DNA of 53,576 nt from Acidimicrobiaceae bacterium. Lineage in GTDB: Bacteria > Actinomycetota > Acidimicrobiia > Acidimicrobiales > RAAP-2. How positions within the stretch are numbered: position 1 is the first letter of the stretch; every line of letters begins with the position of its first letter. The notes beneath the pieces were generated by a model. The model had not been told where the DNA came from. It saw only the letters and a list, made by a program, of their open reading frames with translations, and did not search any database. The DNA is taken from assembly GCA_003138895.1 (NCBI GenBank), contig PLHJ01000018.1:512-54087 (forward strand). Direction: 5' to 3'. The translations under genes and the position numbers were made by a program. Below, one piece after another: positions 25,513 to 34,435 of the stretch.

Positions 25513-26792
25513 TTGCCGTCTCGTGGACCGTGTCGGATACGGCACTACTCATCAGTGTCGCGATTTTATTAATCTTCTCGGGATTTTTTGCCCTTGCGGA
25601 AACCTCCCTGGTACGAACAAGTAAGTCGCGCGCGCGCTCGCTTCGCGACCAAGGACTTCGTGGTTCGGCGGCGTTGGCGGATCTCGCCGAGGATCCGGAC
25701 AGCTTCCTTAATCCTTTGCTGTTGCTCGTGCTGATTTGCCAACTGGTGTCAGCCACGCTCGTGGGTGTGCTGGCGGGCCGCATCTTTGGAGCCGCAGGCG
25801 TACTTATTGCCACCGTGGCTGAAGTCGTTGTCATCTTCGTGGTGTTTGAGGCCATTCCAAAGAATTTTGCCGTGCAACATCTCGACCAGTCGGCGTTGAT
25901 TGCCGCGCCCGTCGTGTCGCGAATTCTGAAATTCTGGCCCGTTCGATGGATTGCCGCACTGCTCCTTTCGATTTCGCACGCCGCGATTCGTCTTTTGGGG
26001 GGAGCGAGCGAATCCCAAACCATGACCGACGCCGAAATCATGGCGATGGCGGACGTGGCGCACGAAGAAAAAACAATTGCTGTTGAAGAGCGCGACTTCA
26101 TTCACTCCGTCATTGAATTTGGTGACACGATTGTTCGCGAAGTGATGGTGCCTCGTATCGACATGGTGAGTGTTGAGTCCGATGAAACCGTGGCCGTGGC
26201 CTTTGAGCGAGCAGTCGAGTCTGGTCGTTCACGCCTGCCCGTTCTCGGCGAAGGCGTGGATGATGTTCTAGGTGTTGTGAATCTTCGCTACTTGGCCAAA
26301 TTAATCGCCGAAGGTCGAAGTGACGAGCACGTGGGGAATCATTTCCTGGACGTGTTCTTCGTTCCAGAAACGAAGAAAGTCGCGTCATTGCTAGCGGAAT
26401 TCAAAAAAGAGAAGAGCCATCTCTTTATCGTCATCGACGAATTTGGTGGCACGGCGGGCCTCATCACGTTGGAAGATGTCCTTGAGGAACTCGTCGGCGA
26501 AATTGCCGATGAATCCGACGATGAGGTCGTTGACGAAGATGACGACAAAAAGAGCGTCGACGGTGTCGTTACGATCAGCGGTCGACTCAATATTGATGAC
26601 GTCAATGACGAATATGACCTTGCACTACCAAAGGATGGTTGGGACACCGTAGGAGGTTTGGTCCTCGACCTCGCCGGTGGGGTGCCCGTCGTCGGTCAAC
26701 ACTTTGAAGCAGACGAGTATCGATTGACCGTTGTTCGAATGGAAGGTCGTCGTATTGAAGAGGTTCGTATAGAACCGTTGCGACACTCATGA
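25509..26792 (+). CDS. CNNM/CorC-type transporter with CBS domains
   Basis: The 427-residue protein carries an N-terminal CNNM membrane domain (about residues 8-150, three or four helices, GFFALAETSLVRTSKSRARSL), a tandem CBS module (VMVPRIDMVSV, LPVLGEGVDDVLGVVNLRYL, FIVIDEFGGTAGLITLEDVLEELVGEI) and a C-terminal CorC/HlyC domain. Relatives export Mg2+ or are required for its homeostasis. An acidic linker with DDEVVDEDDDKK precedes the last domain. GTG 25509 overlaps the ybeY stop. Confidence 0.92.
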   Translation: MIAVSWTVSDTALLISVAILLIFSGFFALAETSLVRTSKSRARSLRDQGLRGSAALADLAEDPDSFLNPLLLLVLICQLVSATLVGVLAGRIFGAAGVLIATVAEVVVIFVVFEAIPKNFAVQHLDQSALIAAPVVSRILKFWPVRWIAALLLSISHAAIRLLGGASESQTMTDAEIMAMADVAHEEKTIAVEERDFIHSVIEFGDTIVREVMVPRIDMVSVESDETVAVAFERAVESGRSRLPVLGEGVDDVLGVVNLRYLAKLIAEGRSDEHVGNHFLDVFFVPETKKVASLLAEFKKEKSHLFIVIDEFGGTAGLITLEDVLEELVGEIADESDDEVVDEDDDKKSVDGVVTISGRLNIDDVNDEYDLALPKDGWDTVGGLVLDLAGGVPVVGQHFEADEYRLTVVRMEGRRIEEVRIEPLRHS

Positions 26793-27694
26793 CCCGCGCC
26801 GGTTTCGTAACCATTCTGGGCCGCCCCAACGTGGGCAAGTCCACCTTTGTTAACCAAGTGTTGGGCGCCAAAGTTTCCATCACATCTTCGTCGCCGAACA
26901 CGACGCGCAGCGCCATCCGAGGTATTCACACCGTCGATGGCGTGCAGATCATTTTCGTTGATACTCCGGGACTGCATCGACCAAAGACGTCGCTGGGTGG
27001 ACGACTCAACGAAACGGCCCGTACGGCGACCGACGACGTGGACGTCGTCATTGCGATGATTGAGGCGGGTAGCGCCATAGGGCCTGGTGATCGACTCGTG
27101 CTGTCCACGATGCTCAAGGTGTGCAAGAACGATGGCGGACCGCTACCCATTGTGGCCGTGAACAAGATTGATCGAACATCAAGAGCCACCATTGCGGCGC
27201 AGTTAATGGCGGCGTCACTGGCCGTGCAGGAATGTGCCGAAGAAATGCTGCGGCCGAACGTAGTGGCGCGAGTGGAGTATTTCCCGTTGTCGGCAAAGAC
27301 CGGCGAAGGTGTTGAAGAACTTGTTGCTTTCATTCAAGACGCCATGCCCGAATCACCATTTCTTTATCCGGAAGACGAGATCTCCGACGTGCCCGAGGCT
27401 GTTCATATTGCCGAACTAGTGCGCGAACAACTGGTGCGAAAGACCAAACAAGAGTTGCCGCACTCTATTCACTGTCGCGTCACCGAATACGAATGGCCAC
27501 ACATCACCGTCGAGATTCTGGTGGAACGAGAGAGTCAAAAGGGAATGGTCATTGGCAAGGGGGGTGCGCTTTTAAAGGACGTTGGCATCGCCGCGCGTCG
27601 TCAACTTCCCGAGGGATGTTTTCTCGAACTGCGCGTTTCAGTTGAGCCGTCGTGGCAAAAACGCGAAGACATCCTCGATAGATTGGGGTACTAA
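26789..27694 (+). CDS. era: GTPase Era
   Basis: The 301-residue GTPase assists 30S assembly by binding the 16S rRNA 3' end. Motifs: G1 GRPNVGKS (residues 11-18), NTTRSAIRGIH, G3 DTPGLHRPK, G4 NKIDR, SAK, and a C-terminal KH domain with ERESQKGMVIGKGGALLKDVG. It overlaps the CorC-type gene as ATGA. With rsmE and ybeY it makes this operon a 16S 3'-end maturation cluster under CIRCE control. Confidence 0.96.
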   Translation: MTRAGFVTILGRPNVGKSTFVNQVLGAKVSITSSSPNTTRSAIRGIHTVDGVQIIFVDTPGLHRPKTSLGGRLNETARTATDDVDVVIAMIEAGSAIGPGDRLVLSTMLKVCKNDGGPLPIVAVNKIDRTSRATIAAQLMAASLAVQECAEEMLRPNVVARVEYFPLSAKTGEGVEELVAFIQDAMPESPFLYPEDEISDVPEAVHIAELVREQLVRKTKQELPHSIHCRVTEYEWPHITVEILVERESQKGMVIGKGGALLKDVGIAARRQLPEGCFLELRVSVEPSWQKREDILDRLGY

Positions 27695-28152
27695 TGACCT
27701 TTCAACTTCGACCCGTTGCCTTCATTCGAAATGACCGAAGTGAAGCGCTTGATGACAACTGGGACGAGATTGAAAGTACCGTCGAACTCGCTAAAGACGT
27801 CCCGAGTGAGTCGCTTCGAGGACTCGAAACCTTTTCGCACGTAGAAATCATCTTCTTTGCCGACTGGGCTGAAGACGTTCCGCCTGGTCCCTGGCATCGT
27901 CATCCTCGCGGCAACCCCGACTGGCCCGACGTTGGAATTTTTGCCCAGCGCAATAAGGATCGTCCGAATCGATTGCTGCTGAGTACGGTCCAAATCATCG
28001 ACGTGGCGGAGCGCAGTTTTCGGGTGCGGGCTTTGGACGGCATTGACGGTACGCCCGTTGTCGATATCAAACCGGTTTTTAGTTGGACGCAACCGCGCGG
28101 TGAATTAAAGGTGCCGACGTGGAGTGAACAACTTGGGTTGAATTACTTCTAG
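27694..28152 (+). CDS. TrmO/TsaA-like tRNA methyltransferase
   Basis: The 152-residue protein matches the TsaA/TrmO fold: an N-terminal PVAFIRND, WPDVGIFAQRNKDRPNRL (family pattern R.P.RPN..) and ALDGIDGTPVVDIKPVF (family L.GTPVLDIKPY). TrmO uses SAM to methylate N6 of t6A37 in tRNA. This is the short form without the extra C-terminal domain of E. coli TrmO. ATG overlaps the era stop by one base; the stop shares CTAG with the convergent dinG. Confidence 0.88.
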   Translation: MTFQLRPVAFIRNDRSEALDDNWDEIESTVELAKDVPSESLRGLETFSHVEIIFFADWAEDVPPGPWHRHPRGNPDWPDVGIFAQRNKDRPNRLLLSTVQIIDVAERSFRVRALDGIDGTPVVDIKPVFSWTQPRGELKVPTWSEQLGLNYF

Positions 28153-30119
28153 TTTGCGATTGCTCGCAGGAACGCCAACACCTCTTCTTTGTTACGTGTT
28201 CGTCGCATGGGCGGCAATTTCTTTAACATTCGTCCCCGGTAATTGGCCGTCGCTAGGCGAGTGTCCAAAACAGCGACGACTCCTCGATCAGTTTCGCTTC
28301 GAATGAGGCGCCCCACACCTTGAGCCAACAACATCGTGGCGTGGGGAAGATCTACTTTGGAGAATGCTTGATCGCCTGCGCGGTCGCGTCGAGCGACACT
28401 GAGCGGATCATCCGGCCGTCGAAACGGTAACCGGTCGATGGTGACGAGACTTAGCGATGTCCCTGGCACGTCGATGCCTTGCCAGTAACTCGTGACGGCA
28501 AAGAGACTTGCTGATTCTTCGTCTCGAAAGCGTTCGATGAGGCGTTTTCTCGAGAGCGTGTCCTGGACGAGTATCGGCGTGTCAATACGTTGGCTAACTT
28601 CGTCGGCCACTCGTTTCATTACGGTGCGGTTGGTAAACAGCGCGAGCGTCCGTCCACCCGCGGCGACAATGAGATCAACCAGTTCGAGAGCAATTGCTTC
28701 TTCGGCGTCGTCGGAAGTTCGAGCGGGGAGGTGTTCGGGAACATACAGCAGAGAATGCTCGGCGTAGTTGAATGGACTAGCTACTCGCAGTTCATCACTG
28801 ATGCCACCGAGACCGAGCGATTCCACCAACGTCTCGGGAATGGTGGCACTCGTGAGTATGCCAGTGACCGCGGGCCAGAGTTCGTCTCGTAGTCGTGGAC
28901 CAATGTCGATGAGCGAAAGTTCGATATCGATTTCTCGGTCTCGTCGATTGAGCCACGTCAGTTCGTCATCACTTACCGCACCGAGGCGCGCCAAGTCGTT
29001 CGTCAGATGAACGGCTGGACCTTGCGTACGGATGCGACGTATTTCATCAGTTTGTGAACCAGTCTCTGTTGCTCGCAGCAACTCCGTCACTTGAATGGTC
29101 AGTTGCGTGCCTTCGGCGAGTAGTGCGTTCACGTCGTCGCTCAAACCTTTCAGCTCATTGGTGTCGAATTGTTCTTCGAGCGCCCTCTCGAACCGGTCGG
29201 CGAACTGCGTGAGATCCGTACAGAGGCTCGCGTGTTCGGCTCCCAAGACGGAGCGAGCCATTGTTGCGAGTGCTCGAAAACGATTTGCGTTCAGCGACGT
29301 GCCGAGCAATTGGCTGAATATGTCGACGACTTCGTGGGCCTCGTCAAACACCACAATGTCGTGCGCGGGAAGAATCGTCGATCCAGCGGCTAAGTGAGCT
29401 CCATAAAGGTGGGAGTTAACAATCACGATGTCACTCGAGGCCGCCTGGTCTTTGGCGAGTTCGGCAAAACAGGACTGACCCTGGGGGCACTGCACACGAC
29501 CAAGACACTCTTGAGGGCTCACCGACAACGTTCGCCACGCTCTTCCATCGACTTCAAAACTGAGTTCGTCGCGGTCACCCGACGACGTCGTGTTCGACCA
29601 TTCAAGGATCCGACGAACTTGGTCGACCACGGTTGCGGGGACATCGTCACCCGCGTCAAAACTCATTTGGGCAGGCGCGCCGACCTCTTGCGCCTTTAAT
29701 CGACAGAGGTAATTAGCTCTGCCCTTTAAGACCGCAACTTTCAAGGGTGCAACGTGTTCTGCGACTGTCGGAGCGTCCTTGCTCGCGAGTTGATCTTGCA
29801 AGTTCTTCGTTGCCGTGGCAATGACGACGCGTCTTCTCGATAAAGCCGCGGGAACGAGGTACGCGAGCGATTTTCCAACACCGGTGCCCGCTTCGACGAT
29901 GGTGTGACGCTTTCGGCTGATGCCCGCAGCAACTGCTCGGACCATGTCTCTTTGACCCTCGCGGCGTTCACCACCTCCGGGAAGATCCTCGGTAATTCGG
30001 TCGAGCAGTTCTAACGCGCGATCCTCATCAATTTGCACAATGTCGTCGTCGAGGGCGATACCGCCTTCTTCGGAGGGCTCAACGTAAGGTTCCTCAGCGT
30101 CGGGATCGTAGGAACGCAC
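28149..30119 (-). CDS. dinG: DinG-family ATP-dependent helicase
   Basis: The 656-residue XPD-like superfamily 2 helicase has Walker A EAGTGVGKSLAYLVPA (near residue 76), an iron-sulfur-type cysteine set (NYLCRL, then C..VQCPQGQSC), the DEAH box VVFDEAHEVVD and C-terminal motifs SYWQGIDVPG and QGVGRLIRSETDRG. DinG/YoaA enzymes unwind D-loops, R-loops or G-quadruplexes. GTG 30119 has TAATGT 6 bases upstream. The last helicase motif QGVGRLIR confirms a full-length enzyme. Confidence 0.93.
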   Translation of the reverse strand: MRSYDPDAEEPYVEPSEEGGIALDDDIVQIDEDRALELLDRITEDLPGGGERREGQRDMVRAVAAGISRKRHTIVEAGTGVGKSLAYLVPAALSRRRVVIATATKNLQDQLASKDAPTVAEHVAPLKVAVLKGRANYLCRLKAQEVGAPAQMSFDAGDDVPATVVDQVRRILEWSNTTSSGDRDELSFEVDGRAWRTLSVSPQECLGRVQCPQGQSCFAELAKDQAASSDIVIVNSHLYGAHLAAGSTILPAHDIVVFDEAHEVVDIFSQLLGTSLNANRFRALATMARSVLGAEHASLCTDLTQFADRFERALEEQFDTNELKGLSDDVNALLAEGTQLTIQVTELLRATETGSQTDEIRRIRTQGPAVHLTNDLARLGAVSDDELTWLNRRDREIDIELSLIDIGPRLRDELWPAVTGILTSATIPETLVESLGLGGISDELRVASPFNYAEHSLLYVPEHLPARTSDDAEEAIALELVDLIVAAGGRTLALFTNRTVMKRVADEVSQRIDTPILVQDTLSRKRLIERFRDEESASLFAVTSYWQGIDVPGTSLSLVTIDRLPFRRPDDPLSVARRDRAGDQAFSKVDLPHATMLLAQGVGRLIRSETDRGVVAVLDTRLATANYRGRMLKKLPPMRRTRNKEEVLAFLRAIAN

Positions 30120-30125
30120 GCCACG

Positions 30126-30131
30126 ACATTA
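30126..30131 (-). promoter_or_regulatory. Putative leaderless -10 hexamer of dinG
   Basis: TAATGT on the - strand ends 6 bases before the GTG at 30119. Confidence 0.5.
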
Positions 30132-30169
30132 GGGGTCGTGGCTACTCTCAACGAGCAAGGACCACCCAC

Positions 30170-30175
30170 TAGTTT
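30170..30175 (+). promoter_or_regulatory. Putative leaderless -10 hexamer of uppS
   Basis: TAGTTT ends 6 bases before the GTG at 30182. It is only 38 bases from the divergent dinG -10. Confidence 0.5.
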
Positions 30176-30181
30176 TGATTC

Positions 30182-30922
30182 GTGCCTGATCCGCGTCCCA
30201 CCCCGCTTCCGGCGTCGCTCGATAAGGCGTCCATTCCGCGCCACGTCGCCATTGTCATGGACGGCAACGGTCGCTGGGCCCAGCGCCAGAACCTGCCACG
30301 AACCGACGGTCACGCCGCGGGCGAAGAGGCCCTCATTGACACCGCCTACGGCGCACTGGCCGCTGGCATTCGTTATCTCACGGTCTACGCATTTTCCACT
30401 GAGAACTGGCGCCGACCGATTGACGAAGTTCGCTTTCTTATGAACTTCAACGAGTCATTGTTAAAGCGTCGCCAACACGAACTCCACGCCGAAGGCGTTC
30501 GCATCGTCTTTTCGGGACGTCGCACAGGTCGGGTGCCAAAGCGAGTCCTAAAGAATATGGACGAAGCACAAGAGTTGACGAAGAAAAACAAGGCAATGAC
30601 CTTTAACATGGCGTTTAACTACGGTGGTCGTGCGGAGATAGTGGACGCGGTCGCTCAACTCGTACGTGACAAGGTACCCGTGAACAAAATCAGCGAAAAA
30701 GAGATTCGTACTCGGTTGTATCACCCGGAAATTCCCGACCCCGATTTGGTTGTGCGAACATCGGGAGAATTTCGAATTTCCAACTTTCTTCTTTGGGAAC
30801 TGGCCTACTCTGAACTCGTCTTTACTGACGTGCTGTGGCCAGATTTTCGTCGCGAAGATCTTTACGAAGCAATTGGCGAATACCAACGTCGTGAACGTCG
30901 CTTCGGGGGTCTCGAATCATGA
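30182..30922 (+). CDS. uppS: Isoprenyl transferase (undecaprenyl diphosphate synthase type)
   Basis: The 246-residue cis-prenyltransferase makes the polyprenyl diphosphate carrier for cell-wall synthesis. Motifs: HVAIVMDGNGRWA (catalytic Asp27), GHAAGEEAL, YAFSTENWRRP, NMAFNYGGRAEI and DLVVRTSGEFRISNFLLWELAYSE with the final box WPDFR. Product length cannot be told from sequence. Followed by a small membrane gene and recO with overlapping ends, so probably one operon. Confidence 0.95.
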   Translation: MPDPRPTPLPASLDKASIPRHVAIVMDGNGRWAQRQNLPRTDGHAAGEEALIDTAYGALAAGIRYLTVYAFSTENWRRPIDEVRFLMNFNESLLKRRQHELHAEGVRIVFSGRRTGRVPKRVLKNMDEAQELTKKNKAMTFNMAFNYGGRAEIVDAVAQLVRDKVPVNKISEKEIRTRLYHPEIPDPDLVVRTSGEFRISNFLLWELAYSELVFTDVLWPDFRREDLYEAIGEYQRRERRFGGLES

Positions 30923-31134
30923 AGGTCACGAAGGCAACAATTGTTGTCGGCGTGTTGCTCTATGTTTTTTTGTTGATCTTGGCGTTTAACGGAGCGACCA
31001 TTTTGCTGGAGCCATTGCTTATTCCTCTTATTCTGGTCGTCATGGTGGCGGGGGGCAATTGGTTATCGCACTACATGGGTATGCCCGGTCGCTCGCAAAA
31101 ATTCCGAGATCGCGATAACAAGCCCGAATCGTGA
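30919..31134 (+). CDS. Small two-helix membrane protein
   Basis: The 71-residue protein has two hydrophobic helices (about 7-27 and 30-49) and a charged, cytoplasmic-looking tail (RSQKFRDRDNKPES). It overlaps uppS (ATGA) and recO (GTGA), strong evidence that it is translated. I recognise no family; a link to lipid-carrier metabolism is suggested only by its neighbour. Confidence 0.75.
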   Translation: MKVTKATIVVGVLLYVFLLILAFNGATILLEPLLIPLILVVMVAGGNWLSHYMGMPGRSQKFRDRDNKPES

Positions 31135-31859
31135 ACGAAATCCACGACGACGCGGTAGTGCTGCGTACCTATAAGTCGGGCGAGTCCGATCGCGTTGTCG
31201 TGTTGTGGACCAAAGAGCACGGCAAAATGCGGGCGATCGCGAAGGGTGTGCGAAAGCAAGGCTCTAGGCTCGGCGGCGGTTTAGAGCCCCTCGCGTACGT
31301 CGAGATGAATATGGCGCGCGGCCGAGGCAATCTCAACATAGTTCGCCAAGTACTGCACCGCGAGCGCTTCACGAATCTGCGCTCTTCCTACGAACGCATT
31401 GTCGCGGGCATGGCCATGGTTGAAGTTGTCGACGCCATTCCACTGGACGACGTGGCCGATGAGGACATTTTCACGATGCTCGTGCGTGCGCTCGCGACGT
31501 TGGATGATCTGCAGTACCAACCCGCACTTGTGCCGGCGTCGTTCTTTTTCAAAATAATGGTGCACGACGGTTCCGAGCCGGTGCTTGATTCGTGCGTTAG
31601 TTGTGGTCGAGAAGGTCCGCTAGTTAGCTTTGACGCCGAGGTCGGCGGGACCCTGTGCGCATCGTGTCGCTCGGGTCGGGCGCTTTCACCTGACGCGTTG
31701 GAACTGTTACGAAGAATTCTCGGTGGTGACTTAGCCAAGGTGTTGCGAGAAACGTCGCCGGCCGGTTCTTTTGAAGTGATTACACTCGCCCAAGAAACCA
31801 TCGAACAACACCTCGGTAAACGCTTGAAGGTCGCTCGTTCCTCGCCGCCACTGAGTTGA
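31131..31859 (+). CDS. recO: DNA repair protein RecO
   Basis: The 242-residue protein loads RecA in the RecFOR pathway. It has an OB-fold N-terminus (DDAVVLRTYKSGESDRVVVLWTKEHGK, GVRKQGSRLGGGLEP) and a helical part with a zinc site (Cys155, Cys158, Cys176, Cys179). Length is typical. GTG 31131 overlaps the small membrane gene. Confidence 0.94.
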   Translation: MNEIHDDAVVLRTYKSGESDRVVVLWTKEHGKMRAIAKGVRKQGSRLGGGLEPLAYVEMNMARGRGNLNIVRQVLHRERFTNLRSSYERIVAGMAMVEVVDAIPLDDVADEDIFTMLVRALATLDDLQYQPALVPASFFFKIMVHDGSEPVLDSCVSCGREGPLVSFDAEVGGTLCASCRSGRALSPDALELLRRILGGDLAKVLRETSPAGSFEVITLAQETIEQHLGKRLKVARSSPPLS

Positions 31860-31884
31860 GTGACGCTGTGGTTACAAGGCAAAA

Positions 31885-33324
31885 GTGCCGGACTCGATAA
31901 TCATGAGCAGCGCACCCACGATTTTTTGGTTTCGACGTGACCTTCGTCTGAGGGATAATCCCGCGTTGCTCGAAGCAGTCGACCGCGCCAGCGGATCGGG
32001 CGTGCTTCCAGTTTTCATTCTCGACAGTGAGTTATTAAGTTTCGCTGGACCTTCGAGGGCGTCGTATCTGTCGATGACCCTTCAGGCGCTCAACGAAAGT
32101 TTGTCTGGGGCATTGATTCTTCGCGCGGGCGATCCGACCGCGGTGCTCGTGGATCTCGCGAGAGAATACGGTGTCACGGAAATCTTTGCGACAGCTGACT
32201 TTGCTCCCGTTGGTCGACGACGCGACGAACGAACATCGTCCCAGATCGCGACTTCGGGCATAAGTCTTCAATTCTTCGATTCACCGTATGCGGTTGCTCC
32301 CGGCACTGTTGTGTCACAGAGCGGTGATCCGTTAAAAGTTTTTGGCGCCTTTCATCGAAGGTGGCTGGATCGAGTCTTTGATGCCCCCTTTGATCTACCA
32401 TTGTCTCCTCGGTGGATCGCGGCGTCATCATTATCGTTCGACGAAATTCTCGAGCGCTGTGCCCATCATCGCCCCGCGTACTTTGGCGACCTTCCCGACG
32501 ACGTGGCGAGTCGTGTGCCCAGCGCCGGCGAAACGGCCGCGCTGAAACGTCTCGCCGACTTCGCCGAGATTGTTGACGATTACGCCACCACGAGGAATCT
32601 TCCCGGCTCCGACGCTACGAGTCGTTTAAGTCCCGATTTACACTTCGGCACGATTCATCCACGCCAGATACTGCAAACCGTAAACGGCTCATCGACGGGT
32701 CGTGCGACGTTCGTGGCGGAGTTGTGTTGGAGAGACTTCTACGCTGATGTTTTGTTTCATCATCCGTTGTCGGTGAAAGAGGCGCTGCGAAGCAATATGA
32801 CCAAGCTTCGCGTGGACACTGATGACCGCGCGCGTGAACGATTCCGCGCCTGGGCGCGAGGTGAAACGGGTTATCCCTTGGTGGACGCAGGAATGCGCCA
32901 GCTCTTGGAAGAAGGCTGGATGCACAACCGGGTTCGAATGGTCACGGCGTCGTTCTTGGTGAAGCATTTGCACCTCGATTGGCGATGGGGTGCGCGGTGG
33001 TTTATGTGGCGACTGATTGATGGCGACGTGGCGTCCAACCAACACGGTTGGCAATGGACCGCCGGAACGGGAACGGACGCCGCACCGTATTACCGCATTT
33101 TTAATCCCACGACGCAAGCGGAACGTTTTGATCCCAGTGGCGATTTCGTTCACCGTTTCATCCCAGAACTGCGTAACGTCACGGCGCCACAGTGTTTACA
33201 GCCAGGTGCTGGTGATGGATTGTTGTCACTCTCGAGCTACCCGACGCCCATCGTGGATGCGGCGACCGAGCGCATTGAAGCACTTGCTCGTTACGAGGAG
33301 ATAAAAAATACGGTGAGCGCGTGA
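31885..33324 (+). CDS. phr: Deoxyribodipyrimidine photolyase (cryptochrome/photolyase family)
   Basis: The 479-residue flavoprotein repairs pyrimidine dimers using light. An N-terminal antenna domain starts IFWFRRDLRLRDNPAL; the C-terminal FAD domain has ELCWRDFYADVLFHHP, GYPLVDAGMRQLLEEGWMHNRVRM, HLDWRWGARWFMWRLIDGD and GWQWTAGTGTDAAPYYRIFNP, the class I CPD-photolyase set. GTG 31885 follows AAGG; ATG 31903, just before the conserved domain, is an equally possible start. The hemW start overlaps its stop (GTGA). Confidence 0.93.
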   Translation: MPDSIIMSSAPTIFWFRRDLRLRDNPALLEAVDRASGSGVLPVFILDSELLSFAGPSRASYLSMTLQALNESLSGALILRAGDPTAVLVDLAREYGVTEIFATADFAPVGRRRDERTSSQIATSGISLQFFDSPYAVAPGTVVSQSGDPLKVFGAFHRRWLDRVFDAPFDLPLSPRWIAASSLSFDEILERCAHHRPAYFGDLPDDVASRVPSAGETAALKRLADFAEIVDDYATTRNLPGSDATSRLSPDLHFGTIHPRQILQTVNGSSTGRATFVAELCWRDFYADVLFHHPLSVKEALRSNMTKLRVDTDDRARERFRAWARGETGYPLVDAGMRQLLEEGWMHNRVRMVTASFLVKHLHLDWRWGARWFMWRLIDGDVASNQHGWQWTAGTGTDAAPYYRIFNPTTQAERFDPSGDFVHRFIPELRNVTAPQCLQPGAGDGLLSLSSYPTPIVDAATERIEALARYEEIKNTVSA

Positions 33325-34418
33325 GCACTTCCTCCAAGGAATTTGGCGTCTACGTGCACGTGCCCTTTTGTGCGCATCGCTGCGACTACTGTGCCTTCGC
33401 CACCTATAGCGACCGCGATTTTTTGATGGACTCGTACGTTGAGTCCGTTGTCAAGGAAATCAACTGGCAACGAGCCGATGGTCTCCCTCTCGCAACGTCA
33501 ATATTCTTTGGGGGTGGAACGCCTTCTCGTTTAACGGTTGAGCAACTCCTACGGATTCTCGACGCCATCCCTCGCTCCGACGACGCGGAAGTGACCGTCG
33601 AGTGCAATCCAGAAGACGCCTCGTTTGAGCGACTGCGGGCCTACAAGAACGGTGGGGTCACGCGTATGAGTTTTGGCGTGCAGTCAACACAGCCCGCCGT
33701 GCTCGCCGATCTCGGCAGACGCCACGGCATCATGGCGCACGAAGAAGTATCGCAAGCCGTGCACGACGCGGGTTTTGCGACGTGGAACATGGATTTGATT
33801 ATCGGTTCGAGAGCGGAGACGTTGTCCGACGTCAAGCGGACGTTGGCTGACTTGTTGGGACTTGCGTATCCACCACCGCATATCAGTTGCTACGCATTGA
33901 CGCCCGAGCCGTCAACGCCACTGGGTAAAGACCTCTCGCGCCACCCCGACGAGGATGAAACCGCCGACGCGTATGAGCTCGTCGCAAAAACGCTGGAAGA
34001 CGCCGGGTACCAGTGGGAAGAGATATCGAATTGGGCGAAGCCCGGCCACGAATGTCGGCACAATCACGTGTACTGGGATCAAGGGAACTACGTGGGCTTT
34101 GGTTCTGCGGCCCATTCGCACGTTGATGGTCGTCGTTACTGGAACGTGCGAACCCCCGATCGGTACATCGCCATGGTCGAAAATGGCGAACGGCCCCTCG
34201 GCGGTGAAGAGGTGCTCGACGACGCGACGCGCAACTTCGAACGCGACTCCTTGGCCCTTCGCACGCGACGCGGCGTGCCGGTCGAGGCGTTTGAGTCTTT
34301 GGACGAGATTGCCCATTTAGTGAACGTCGAGCGAGGCCAGGTGACCCTTACGACGTCTGGACGATTACTGGCAAACCAGGCCATTGTGCGGCTTCGCTCT
34401 TCGGAAGAGGTGAACTAG
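33321..34418 (+). CDS. hemW: HemW-like radical SAM heme chaperone
   Basis: The 365-residue radical SAM protein begins GVYVHVPFCAHRCDYCAFA, with cluster cysteines Cys17, Cys21 and Cys24 (CX3CX2C). FFGGGTPS, VECNPE, MSFGVQS and WNMDLIIG follow. The HemW branch inserts or transfers heme and is often misnamed coproporphyrinogen oxidase. The C-terminal HemN-like domain is present (RGVPVEAFESL). GTG overlaps the photolyase stop. Confidence 0.9.
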   Translation: MSTSSKEFGVYVHVPFCAHRCDYCAFATYSDRDFLMDSYVESVVKEINWQRADGLPLATSIFFGGGTPSRLTVEQLLRILDAIPRSDDAEVTVECNPEDASFERLRAYKNGGVTRMSFGVQSTQPAVLADLGRRHGIMAHEEVSQAVHDAGFATWNMDLIIGSRAETLSDVKRTLADLLGLAYPPPHISCYALTPEPSTPLGKDLSRHPDEDETADAYELVAKTLEDAGYQWEEISNWAKPGHECRHNHVYWDQGNYVGFGSAAHSHVDGRRYWNVRTPDRYIAMVENGERPLGGEEVLDDATRNFERDSLALRTRRGVPVEAFESLDEIAHLVNVERGQVTLTTSGRLLANQAIVRLRSSEEVN

Positions 34419-34423
34419 TCCGG

Positions 34424-34429
34424 TAGCCT
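34424..34429 (+). promoter_or_regulatory. Putative leaderless -10 hexamer of glyS
   Basis: TAGCCT, in the same GGTAGCCT context as before lepA, ends 6 bases before the glyS ATG. No T-box leader fits in the 17 bases after hemW. Confidence 0.55.
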
Positions 34430-34435
34430 TGCGCC

